Shown: positions 13,003-24,453 of the stretch, piece after piece | How the letters are laid out: the number at the start of each line of letters is the position of its first letter | Numbering within the stretch: position 1 is the first letter of the stretch | Assembly (NCBI RefSeq): GCF_039555335.1 | Contig: NC_092628.1 | Location: forward strand, 66,915,292 to 66,979,291 | Direction of reading: 5' to 3' | DNA: 64,000 nucleotides | Source: Amphiura filiformis | Taxonomy: Eukaryota; Echinodermata; Ophiuroidea; Amphilepidida; Amphiuridae | The notes under the pieces: generated by a model | What the model was told of the DNA's origin: nothing | Database searches by the model: none | Seen by the model: the letters and a program-made list of their open reading frames with translations, nothing else | Made by a program: the position numbers and the translations under genes

Positions 13003-13415
13003 CAATACATACGGGGAACTAAGGGGAAATCCCATTTCAATGCCTGAAGAAATCAGAATAATGGTACATAATTGTATAGATTTAACCCCAAAGTGTGCTC
13101 AACTTCATGGAGCAAACCTTAGCGACGTCAACAGTTAAGTTTTTTTTAATTTTTAATTTTTTTTGCATGCACAAGTGCCCATAAGAAATGTTGTCAAATC
13201 CCCGGGTACCGGGTCAAATTAATCAAAATAATATGTTCGCGTCTCTGAAACTTTATACATAAATTAAATGCAGAGTCAAATGTAAAACCAGATTAGCAGC
13301 TTTGAAATAATGACCCCTGCATTTTGGTTTTATGCAAATTATGTATCTCCCCTATTGAGATCCTCTGTTGGAATCACAATCGTAATTTATTTACTTGTTT
13401 GAATTGTCATAATTA
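13003..13415. other. Unannotated AT-rich spacer
   Basis: Nothing beyond poly-T runs and AT-rich sequence is recognisable here. Confidence 0.4.
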
Positions 13416-14204
13416 GACTGGTTCTATTTTGGAAATATGTGCTTATTTAAGGATCTAGTAGCTTCTAGTGGCAAGTTCGCGTAAAAGCTGGCAACCAAAT
13501 TATTTTGTCTGGTAAAGCTATATTACCACCCAACTCCCTACATGATCATACAGGGGGTAAAACTTAAAAATGCTCCAAATTCACTGAAAAGCATGTCAAA
13601 TTATTCGTCTGGGTCTAAGGATCACAAAAATGTTACATATTTGCACGTAGAACATATAGTTACCAAGTTCTGAGGCTCAACATGTCCAAGGTCAATTTGC
13701 ATGTTATACAGGGGTGAAAAATTTAAATTCCTCAGATTTTCGTAAAAATAGCGCAAACTGTTCCTCAAGTTCAAGGGATTCAGGAAAAGAATAGTTTTTA
13801 CTATCTGCGATGTAAAGTTTAGAAGGTAGATGATAAATAAATACATAATCCATTGAATCCTATAAATATGGAATCCTACATATCTTTTGACTCTTTGCTG
13901 TGTAACATGCTAACTAGACATCGCAGATAGTGCAAACCCATATCTTCTTTATGATTGGTCGTACACGCACAAACATTACATTTCTGGGATCCGCGAGGTC
14001 AAACACATAATTTGACATGTTTGAAAGTGTTATTGGAATAAAATTAATTTTTGCCCTTATACGATCCTATGGGGTCATTTGGGGGGCTTTTTGAGGGTCA
14101 CGGGCTCAAAATATTGTTTAGCAGACAACAGATTCGAGTTCAAAATAAGCTAGTTGCCAACTTGCCGCAATAGGAACACGATTTTTTCCAAAATAGAACC
14201 AGTC
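13416..14204. mobile_element. 789-bp inverted-repeat element with TA target site
   Basis: The left end GACTGGTTCTATTTTGGAAA is mirrored by a right end TTTCCAAAATAGAACCAGTC, each flanked by TA (13414-13415 and 14205-14206). Inner arms containing GGCAAGTT and GCCAAC motifs are partly complementary. It has no credible coding region. The superfamily is unassigned; Tc1/mariner is possible from the TA sites. Confidence 0.7.
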
Positions 14205-14206
14205 TA

Positions 14207-15575
14207 GCCTATAGACTAATTTAATATCTGGAATAGTCTCTTCAGTAGCTAAAGAAGACCTATATAGATGCAGATCGCAAGCTACCACAGCTCTGCAAAT
14301 GTTTCAGAATGCACTTGCAACAACTCAGTAGTCACACAACACAACCCAAACCTATCACAAATCAACACATCTTCAAGTTTTATCAGTATGTAAGAACTTA
14401 TCAGATCTATTTGCGTGTGTCCAGTCTTGTTTTGGCTTATTTCTGTGAGTGTCCGCTGGTGCCATGGTATAATATTGTTGAGAAACTTTTTAAACCATAT
14501 TTTCATGAAAACGAGAGCCATCAATAAATCAAAATGGCTGAAAATGCAGTCCGTGTATAAACTATATGACTAAAATCCAGCTGATGAATACGTTCACCCC
14601 CCGTCACGCATTGATATACACACATAATGTGTCACCATAATAACTGTTCGTGTTCCTATGGTAATGATCTGAAACTATGATAGTATACAATATAGGCAAA
14701 TGTAATTTATAGCTTTCTTGTTTGCTATTCAAAGTATAATTCCGCAGCTGCATGAGCTCCGGTGCTATCACTCATAGCCATAATTAAAACTGTCTACGTG
14801 TTCCTATAGTTACTATTAAGTAGGCCTAGGCTAAGTGCTATTAACATTCTGATTTTATACTGCAACATTAATAAGCGGAAACCCTTTTTTAAACTGGTCT
14901 TGTTTGAATACAATGTTACATCCAGCGACTTCTAACAAGAATATAGTGATAACGTTATGCCCCTTGTCAATTAAATAAGAAACAAATTAACATGTGTCAG
15001 GCTAGCCTACCCGGTACCCGACACAATGTCACCTACTTTAGTGGAAAACATCAATAAAATTACTTGAGAATAATATAAATGGTTGGAACAGGTATTTTAA
15101 ACGCCTAGATTTTTTTCTTAGTTATTTGATTTGTAATAAAAAAAATTGTGTTGGCCTTTTGCTTGAAACGATATAATGGAACTAGTCAGAATTTTTAGTA
15201 AATAATTGGGTTTTTTTCAGGTCCCGAGAGATGTTGTTTATAACAGAAACAGCATGTAGAAAAGAATGAACTCAGATCGCGCCAGGGAAAATATCAAAAT
15301 GAGCGTGAGCTCAGATATACAGCAAAATAATTATGGTGTCAGATATGTTAACCCCTATATATCCTAACCAAAGACAAATATGTCAAAATTAAAACAAGCA
15401 GCCAGTACCTGTACTCTTTAGCTCTGATTTAAGACCTTGTTGAAATTGGTTGAGAATTAAACAAACAGTGATCTAAAACCTAAGGAAGAAACGAAATCAA
15501 AAGTTGCACTTTTGTGTTCTAATCAATAAAAGCACGACGCTAGTTTTAACGTGTTTCAACTTTGACTTCACATGT
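14207..15575. other. Non-coding spacer, no gene seen
   Basis: AT-rich sequence with several AGGCCTA motifs and no exon or clear repeat. Its right end (around 15405-15470) recurs at 16382-16470 inside the adjacent array, showing that flank sequence was carried along when the array expanded. Confidence 0.5.
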
Positions 15576-15579
15576 TATT

Positions 15580-17900
15580 ATCTCATCTCAAAGTATTCAC
15601 GCAGTGGACATCCTTGATGTCGCAAGTCTACGTTAGTATCAACTTTGACTTCACATGATATTATCTCATCTCAAAGTATTCACGCAGTGGGCATCCTTGA
15701 TGTGGTAAGTCTACGTTAGTATCAACTTTGACTTCACATGTTACTATCTCATCTCAAAGTATTCACGCAGTGGACACCCTTGATGTGGCAAGTCTACGTT
15801 AGTATCAACTTTGACTTCACATGTTATTATCTCATCTCAAAGTATTCACGCAGTGGGCATCCTTGATGTGGTAAGTCTACGTTAGTATCAACTTTGACTT
15901 CACATGGTACTATCTCATCTCAAAGTATTCACGCAGTGGACATCCTTGATGTGGTAAGTCTACGTTAGTATCAAATTTGACTTCACATGTTACTATCTCA
16001 TCTCAAAGTATTCACGCAGTGGACATCCTTGATGTGGTAAGTCTACGTTAGTATCAACTTTGACTTCACATGGTACTATCTCATCTCAAAGTATTCACGC
16101 AGTGAACACCCTTGATGTGGTAAGCCTACGTTAGTATCAACTTTGAGTTCATTATCTCATCTCAAAGTATGCACGCAGTGAACACCCTTGATGTGGTAAG
16201 TCTACGTTAGTATCAACTTTGACTTCACATGTTACTATCTCATCTCAAAGTATTCACGCAGTGAACACCCTTGATGTGGTAAGCCTACGTTAGTATCAAC
16301 TTTGACTTCACATGTTACTATCGCATCTCAAAGTATTCACATAGTGGACACCCTTGATGTGGTAAGTCTACGTTAGTATCAACAAGCAGCCAGTACCTGT
16401 ACTCTTAAGTTCTGATTTAAGACCATATTTGTTGAAATTGGTTGAGAATTAAAGAAACAGTGATCTAAAACAGTGACTTCACATGTTATTATCTCATCTC
16501 AAAGTATTCACGCAGTGGACATCCTTGATGTGGTAAGTCTACGTTAGTATCAACTTTGACTTCACATGTTACTATCTCATCTCAAAGTATTCACGTAGTG
16601 GACACCCTTGATGTGGCAAGTCTACGTTAGTATCAACTTTGACTTCACATGTTACGATCTCATCTCAAAGTATTCACGCAGTGAACACCCTTGATGTGGC
16701 AAGTCTACGTTAGTATCAAATTTGACTTCACATGTTACTATCTCATCTCAAAGCATTCACGCAGTGAACACCCTTGATGTGGCAAGTCTACGTTAGTATC
16801 AAATTTGACTTCACATGTTACTATCTCATCTCAAAGTATTCACGCAGTGAACACCCTTGATGTGGTAAGTCTACGTTAGTATCAACTTTGACTTCACATG
16901 TTACTATCACATCTCAAAGTATTCATCCAGTGGACACCCTTGATGTGGTAAGCCTACGTTAGTATCAACTTTGACTTCACATGCTACTATCACATCTCAA
17001 AGTATTCACGCAGTGGACATCCTTGATGTGGTAAGTCTACGTTAGTATCAACTTTGACTTCACATGTTACTATCTTATCGCAAAGTATTCACGCACGGGA
17101 CACCCTTGATGTGGTAAGTCTACGTTAATATCAACTTTGACTTCACATGTTACTATCGCATATCAAAGTATTCACGCAGTGGACACCCTTGATGTGGTAA
17201 GTCTACGTTAGTATCAACTTTGACTTCACATGCTACTATCTCATCTCAAATTATTCACACAGTGGACATCCTTGATGTGGTAAGTCTACGTTAGTATCAA
17301 CTTTGACTTCACATGTTACTATCACATCTCAAAGTATTCACGCAGTGGACACCCTTGATGTGATAAGTCTACATTAGTATCAACTTTAAGTTCAAATGTT
17401 AAGTATCTTTTTTTCAAACTATTAACAGAGTGGACACCCTTAATGTGGTATGTTAGTATTAACTTCGGTATCAGATATTACAATCTCATCTCAAAGTATT
17501 CACGCAGTGGACATCCTTGATGTGGTAAGTCTACGTTACTATCAACTTTGATTTCACATGTTACTATCTCATCTCAGAGTATTCACGCGGTGAACACTCG
17601 AGATGTAGTAAGTCTGCGTTAGTATCAACTTTAATTTCAAGTGTTAAGTATCTTTTTTTCAAAGTATTAACAGAGTGGACACCCTTAATGTGGTACGTTA
17701 GTATTAACTTCGCTATCAGATATTACAATCTCATCTCAAATTGATGAACATAACAGACTAACCCTAATGTGAAAAGTCCACGTTACTATTAATCTGGAAA
17801 TCCAATATTCAACATCAATTTCATTACAGAGTATGGACACCCAAAGTCCATATTATTAACATCAACTATGAGCTACTATGGCATCACATACTTTAATCTC
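15580..17900 (-). repeat. ~83-bp satellite array, inverted relative to the array at 6240-9950
   Basis: More than 20 units carry CCTTGATGTGGTAAGTCTAC and TCTCATCTCAAAGTATT, which are reverse complements of conserved parts of the first array. The segment between them differs (GACTTCACATGTTACTA here). Units decay towards 17900. Isolated units recur at 19130-19430 and 21005-21125 in the same orientation. Confidence 0.9.
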
Positions 17901-18245
17901 ATATGTTAAAATACGATCATTATTAAGGTGGTACGGTATTCTAAGTTAGGAACAATTTTTGGCATCTCGTTCATGTTCAGGAAATATACATAATTGTATT
18001 ATTATCATGATATCGTTATACGCCACCAATAGCAATGTCCATGCACTCCGCCGTGTTTTATAGAGGACGTATCTATAAACTAAAATTCCATACGACGCCC
18101 CATGCGGTAACGGCAATACCAACGATTGGCTCCCAGTGATTGAATTGTATGTTTAACCGTTATTCATACAAAAATTAAAAACAATCTTGACTCTTACCAT
18201 TTTTGATGGTATTAAAAGAAATGAATGATACATCTCATTCCAACC
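17900..18245. other. Non-coding spacer
   Basis: AT-rich, with no recognisable gene. Confidence 0.4.
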
Positions 18246-18790
18246 ATATACAACACATGGCAGTACATTAGGTTTATTAACACTGTCTTGATTGGATGGT
18301 GAAATCAGTCTACACAAAGCGTAAAAGTCAATCCAAAAATCCATTTCAATCTATTTTTCAATCTGTTAGATTGATTCATATCATCAACAATGATCAACCA
18401 TTAAAATATTGAAATATTTCAATCGGTCAATTTTAAGAAAATAATGTAGCTATTATAGCTAAAATATGAGCCAAGATGTTACAAAACATGACAACCTTGA
18501 TGTGTAAGTTTACATTACCATAGGGAATTGAAAGAACCGTCAAGCAAACGGTGATGATGAAGATGGTTGACTATGAGAAGAATTTTACATTTAGCCATGT
18601 TCACACACTGGTCGTGTCCAACACGGGCTGGCAGCATTTGGTAGATTTTATACAATTTTTAAATTAAAATTAAAATATATTTGAGGAAAGAGGGCTCACT
18701 GTTTAATGGCATTGTTGTACTCAAGTGTGCAAATACTTGAGTGCATATAAACCAGACAACCCAAAGGCCAATTCCTACTAATATTTATAC
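18246..18790 (+). repeat. Direct duplicated block, copy 1
   Basis: The block starting at ACAACACATGGCAGTACATT recurs in the same orientation at about 21125-21640 with high identity (shared CTTGATTGGATGGTGAAATC and GAAAGAGGGCTCACTGTT). It is non-coding. The last part also recurs near 19560-19700. Confidence 0.8.
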
Positions 18791-19129
18791 TAACATCTGA
18801 AGATGGATACTTAAGTTAATAGTAAGACTTTCTATAATAAGCCCCTACTAATACTAATACCAATATTCATACTATAATATTAATATTAATACCAATAACA
18901 ATAGCGTTACTAATATCCATACTTACACCAATTTATTTATTTATTATTTAACCTGACACTGTTCTCCCATGGTTCCCAGCCAATGTAAAATACTTGCACC
19001 AATCTTAGTCCTAAACCTATAAAAGCCAAACACAACATCTTTAAAGTACAAACACAACATCTTTAAAGTACCGATTTAATCCGCGTATGTCAGCTGTTTG
19101 AAAAGTAATCGCGGGATTGGGGTAGCAAC

Positions 19130-19560
19130 TTTGACTTCACGTGTTACTATCTCATCTCAAAGTATTCACGCATGGGACACCCTTGGTGTGGTAAGTCTAC
19201 GTTAGTATCAACTTTGACTTCACATGTTACTATCACATCTCAAAGTATTCACGCAGTGGACACCCTTGATGTGATAAGTCTACATTAGTATCAACTTTAA
19301 GTTCAAATGTTAAGTATCTTTTTTTCAAACTATTAACAGAGTGGACACCCTTAATGTGGTACGTTAGTATTAACTTCGCTATCAGATATTACAATCTCAT
19401 CTCAAATTTATAAACATAACAGACTAACCCTAATGTGAAAAATCTACGTTACCATTCATCTGGATATCAAATATTCAAAATAAATTTCATTACAAAGTAT
19501 GGACACCAGGCCAAAGGCCATATTATTAACGTCAACTATGACATACATACTACAGTAGAC
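19130..19560 (-). repeat. Outlying units of the inverted satellite array
   Basis: Two to three full units (GTATCAACTTTGACTTCACA type) are followed by degenerate ones. The stretch duplicates 17300-17890, including the motif AGTATCTTTTTTTCAAACTA. Confidence 0.8.
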
Positions 19561-19742
19561 ACCCTTGAAATTTTATACAATTTAATAAAAATATATTTGA
19601 GGAAAGAGGGCTCACTGTTTAATGACATTGTTGTACTAAAGTGTGCAAATAATTGTGTGCACATAAACCAGATAACCCAAAGCTCAAGTCCTAACCTAAT
19701 ACTAATATTTATATACTCACACCAATAACAATAGCATTACTA

Positions 19743-20842
19743 TGGCAAGCCACATCATTCATAAATGCGAGTTTTGCCCGCTATACTGGCCGAGGAGCCC
19801 GCTATACTGGTCGAGGAGCCCGCTATACTGGTCGAGGAGCACGCTATACTGGTCGAGGAGCACGCTATACTGGTCGAGCAGCACGCTATACTGGTCGAGC
19901 AGCACGCTATACTAGTCGAGCAGCATACTGGTCGAGTTTCACCACGCCGAACGGCGAGTTTCACAACGCCGAACGGCGAGTTTTTCTGACGTCGATCTAA
20001 AATATTCACGTAGTATAATAATATGAAGAAATTTTTCGAATATCTGACCTGCGCAGATATCTGACCAATATGAAGGCAATATCGTGTTTTACATCCCACT
20101 GTTTTTGGGTCTAAAGTTGGACTCACTAGCTTACTGAAAATTGGTCGCTCTATGAAAAATGACAGGCCCTACATGTAGCCCTATTATCAGGTGTTGCCCT
20201 TTGAAAATGTGACTGAAGTTCTGTTTAATGTGTAATAATGGAAAATAAATTGGAAATATCATAAATGAAATTAAAGGAAAATTGTGCTGTGTTTTATTTT
20301 AAAGGTTCTGATCTCTTTTTTTTCGTATTAGGCCTATAAATTAATGTAAACATGTTCCCGCTCTTTTCTAGTTACCGGTATTCCTCTTTATCATTCTTAA
20401 CCAGATAGCTCGTGATTTTTATTTATGTGGCCCTTTAAGTATCTCTTTATTTTGGTTTTAAGTGTAGGCCTATATAACATCATATAATATCATCATATAC
20501 ATGTAGTATTTTTCGTGAACTATAAGTATTTTAGATCGACGTCAGAAAAACTCGCGGTTCGGCGTGGTGAAACTCGCCGTTCGGCGTGGTGAAAACTCGC
20601 CGTTCGGCGTGGTGAAAACTCGCCGTTCGGCGTGGTGAAAACTCGCCGTTCGGCGTGGTGAAAATTCGACCAGTATAGCGTGCTGCTCGACTAGTATAGC
20701 GTGCTGTTCGACCAGTATAGCGTGCTCCTCGACCAGTATAGCGTGCTCCTCGACCAGTATAGCGTGCTCCTCGACCAGTATAGCGGGCTCCTCGACCAGT
20801 ATAGCGGGCAAAACTCGCATTTATGAATGATGTGGCTTGCCA
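19743..20842. mobile_element. Foldback-like element with minisatellite inverted arms
   Basis: The ends GGCAAGCCACATCATTCATA and its mirror are flanked by TA (19741-19742 and 20843-20844). Each arm then holds 7-8 copies of a 21-bp GC-rich repeat (CGCTATACTGGTCGAGGAGC) and 2-5 copies of a 22-bp repeat (CACGCCGAACGGCGAGTTT). The arms end at GTCGATCTAAAATA, and the 500-bp centre is AT-rich and non-coding. The 21-bp unit is open in several frames (heptapeptide PAILVEE or ARYTGRG), but this follows from its length and is not evidence of a gene. Foldback elements built from short tandem repeats are known from Drosophila (FB) and sea urchin (TU); membership is inferred from architecture only. Confidence 0.85.
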
Positions 20843-21123
20843 TACATTACTAGTATCCATACTTATACCAATACAAATTACTTATACCAATCTTAGTTCT
20901 AAACCTAAAGCCAAAGACAGCATTTTTAAAGTACCGATTGAATCCATGTATATCAGCTATTATCAGCTATTTGAAAATTTAAAATCAGGACTGGGATAAA
21001 CATCGACATTGAGTTCAAAATGTTACTTTCTCATCTCAAAGTATTAACGCAGTGGATACCATTGATGTGGTAAGTCTATGTTAGTATCAACTTTGACTCC
21101 ACATATTATCATCTCATCTCAAA

Positions 21124-21640
21124 TTATACAACACATGGCAGTACATTAGGTTTATTAACACTGTCTTGATTGGATGGTGAAATCAGTCTACACAAAGCGT
21201 AAAAGTCAATCCAAAAATCCATTTCAATCTATTTTTCAATCTGTTAGATTGATTCATATCATCAACAATGATCAACCATTAAAATATTGAAATATTTCAA
21301 TCGGTTGATTTTAAGAGAATAGTGTAGCTATTATTATAAAATATGAGCCCAAATGTTAAAAAAACAATGAAAACCTTGATGTGTAACAAGTTTACATTAC
21401 CATAGGGAACTGAAAGAACCTCAAAGCAAACGGTGATGATAAAGATGATTGACTATGAGAAGAATTTTACATTTCGCCATTTTCACACACTGGTCGTGTC
21501 CAGCATTTGGTAGATTTTATACAATTTAATAAAAATATATTTGAGGAAAGAGGGCTCACTGTTAATTATTGTTCTACTCAAGTGTGCAAATACTTGTGTG
21601 CACATAAACCAGACGACCCAAAGCTCAAGTCCTAATCTAA
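21124..21640 (+). repeat. Direct duplicated block, copy 2
   Basis: Second copy of the block at 18246-18790, with short deletions (TTATTATAAAATATG in place of a longer stretch). The sequence after it (about 21640-21760) matches the right flank of the foldback-like element (about 20845-20930), so the duplicated segment extends beyond this block. Confidence 0.8.
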
Positions 21641-21759
21641 TGCTAATATTTAGGCCTATATACTCACACTAATAACAATAGCATTACTACTACTAGTATC
21701 CATACTTATACCAATACAAAATACTTATACCAATCTTAGTTCTAAACCTAAAGCCAAGG

Positions 21760-23045
21760 GTGCAGAATTGCAATCGGGAATAACAATATCGGGAACAATA
21801 TCCGATCTTTGCGATCAAAAACACAAAATTACAACTTTGGACGTACTATTGGCAAAAGACATTATTGCCAAACAATAAAGAATAGAACATTTTATGTCAA
21901 CTTGTCAAAATATTGAAGAAATGTGCTCCCTAAACTTGTGGCGACTAGGCAAAATAATTCCCATTCAAACGTAGGCCTATGCGAAACTGAAAGACCCCAA
22001 GAGCTACCCCATATTTTTCCATTTGATCTGTCACCCAAAGACCCTTACAAGTTCAATTTGAGCAGCAACTTTCATTTACCACTGATTTTGTTACTTATTT
22101 TGAAAAAACAAAGAAATTTGTAGCCATTTAGAATTAGAAATACGCTTTTCGAGGTTTCTATGGCGCTTTTTCGGCTCTCACTAGACTATGCCATAGTCGA
22201 TTTTTGATAAATAAAAGCATGTTATTCAGTTGAACTCGAAATTATACTAATATTTATTACATCAAAATACTAGTATAAAATTTTCATGAAAAAGTTTATA
22301 TAATTATATTAGTGACAGTAAAAGTAAAGTGTACGTAGGCTTATATTATTGATTCTATTACCCCCACGACCCATTATTCAAAATCGCGCACTGTGATTTG
22401 TTGAAACGCGTCACGTGACAGACCATTAATTAGCGATAAAGTGTCAAGGGCAACGAACTTTATGTTCTTCTATCATCACAGCGCACAGCATAGACCCTCC
22501 CTCGGGTCCGTGGAGAACGACTGGTAATGTAGATTACATAGCATTAAAAATCAACCCAAATCAGCGCTCGATGGACTTTCGCGTTCACTTATAATACGAG
22601 TATATTTCTATATTGCTGCATGGTTGACTGTGGTGGGTGTAATTAGTGGCGTCGATTTGTGGATGAAGAGGAATGGGTTTTTGGCATTGAAGAAAATAAG
22701 GGGGGGGGGAGTTGGCATTTTTTTTCATAGGGCATTACGTAATTATTTATTGTTACATTATCCAGAGATGGAACCGAACCGAGACTGGGGGCCAGTCTAC
22801 GCACAGCAGAGCGCACAACACACATGCTTATGTAGGGGAGAATGGAATGTCAGGATTGTGTAATTGTATGTGCATACCTGCTTATAGGGGAGAATGGAAT
22901 GTTAGGTTGTGTTATTGGAATGTGCATACGCTTTGGCTACGCGTATGCGCTCCACCTTGAGGTAAACAACTTGAAATATTTGGGCAAAAAATTTGATATT
23001 TTCTCTTTAAATCACACTATTTTGTGGTAATAGAATAGAAATAAA
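21760..23045. other. Non-coding stretch, no gene seen
   Basis: No exon with both splice sites could be supported. A mildly CpG-richer segment lies at 22380-22520, and AGGGGAGAATGGAATGT occurs twice (22833 and 22888). Confidence 0.4.
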
Positions 23046-23049
23046 GGGT

Positions 23050-23190
23050 GCAGCATTATCTCTTTACACGCAAATAATGTGTCCTCGGCAGTAAAACGTT
23101 TAAATAATGGGTTCGGCTGCGCCTCACCCATTATTTACGTTTTTACTGCCTCGGACACATTATTTTCATGTAAAGGATCATGCATTACCC
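23050..23190. repeat. Inverted-repeat hairpin element
   Basis: AATAATGTGTCC, GGCAGTAAAACGT and AATAATGGGT are followed, after a short CpG-rich loop, by their reverse complements. The structure looks like a short MITE. Confidence 0.65.
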
Positions 23191-23249
23191 TTTATTTCTT
23201 AAATGCAACATATCATAATGTCATAATTGTATTGGCACTTCAATACTGA

Positions 23250-23850
23250 AAAATTCTGATTTTAGAATCTGCCAGTTTATTAATCGCGAAATTCCAGGTT
23301 AAAAATCGACTAGGCCTATGGACTTTCAATTTTAAACGGGATTTTGAACGGGCAAAGTCCCTAACACTCTCACTCACACTGTCAATCATACTTGTTTATG
23401 AATCAAATTTAACCGCAAGCAAATACAAGACGCGCTCATGCACTTATTGACGCGTTCATACAATTACACAACACAAAGGCCGCATCTTGTGTACCATGTA
23501 GTTATTAATGGTAATGACAGGTACCCGGAGGATTTAAACCATAACGAGATCTGGGCGACCAATCACAAGCCAGATCCATTTAAAGATGCATTACATCATG
23601 GCCAATTTTAGTAGGCCAGATTTCCGACAATCTCATCCATAGAAGCTCATAGACAGCCGTGTTAAGCATGTAAACCGCAATCCAAAGTCAGTAGTCCACT
23701 TGGGAAGCTAGCAAACAAAGGGAGTAGGGTGACTGAAAAGATCAGATGTGAAAATCTATCAATTGTGCACACATTAATTAAATCAGAGTTTTAAGCTTAA
23801 ATACAATATCCAGAGTATGCACTTATGGGCAAGTGGACTACGGGGTCGTC
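23250..23850 (+). repeat. Dispersed repeat shared with 43715-44600
   Basis: Several blocks are shared with the second locus in the same order: a block resembling ATCGACTA, then GGCAAAG, CTGTCAATCATAC, AACACAAAG and AGTCCACTTGGG. The family is not identified and nothing in it codes. Confidence 0.55.
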
Positions 23851-24195
23851 TAGGCTCTCACCCAAAGATTCCATTTAAAAGAAAGGTCACTGACCCCATA
23901 TTTTTACATTTTGCTCTCACCGAATGCCAAAAATCATGCTCTCACCCAATGACCCCATATTTTTTGCATTTTGCTCTCACCGAATAGTAGTAGTAGTAGA
24001 TCGTAACTCCCGCCTTTATGTAGGCGCACCCCTGATAACAGGGTAATCAAAAAGTTCACAACAATTAGAACAAAGTACAAAAAGCTACAATTGGGTAAAA
24101 AGCAGTCACACAGTAAACATGTAGCTATCTAACAATAAGTTCAGCAAATCGCAAAAGTACACAATTATTACAGTCATTATTATTATGAATGCCCC
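23851..24195. other. Non-coding spacer with a TAG-repeat microsatellite
   Basis: Tandem copies of a short phrase with CTCACC and CCCCATATTTTT lie at 23860-23985, and a short TAG repeat follows near 23985. No gene is visible. Confidence 0.5.
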
Positions 24196-24453
24196 TTAGG
24201 GGTGGTGCAATAATTATGTGTACCCCCGGGGGTGAATTATAGGGGGTAAAGATTTTTGGCAGGCCAAAAGGGGGGCAAGCATTTTTGGCAGGTCGAAAGG
24301 GGGGTCAAGCGATTTTTGGCAGGTCAAAGCAATTTTTGGAACAGATATTTTGGGCACCATTTCTATATTACGCCCTAAAAAGGCGTAGGAAAACGTTACG
24401 AACACGTTCAAATATGCAAAATTTCCTGCTCGCTGCGCTCGCATTATATGTTA

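Noticed and set aside
19755..20126. Open frames with heptapeptide repeats in the foldback-like element
   Set aside because: A 21-bp repeat without stops is open in several frames on both strands by arithmetic; there are no splice sites or homologies.
20531..20860. Mirror-image repeat frames in the right arm of the same element
   Set aside because: Same reason; it is the inverted copy of the minisatellite.
22624..23030. Overlapping short plus- and minus-strand frames near 22.7 kb
   Set aside because: Several frames are open at once over a G-run and repeated motif; none shows a recognisable protein pattern.
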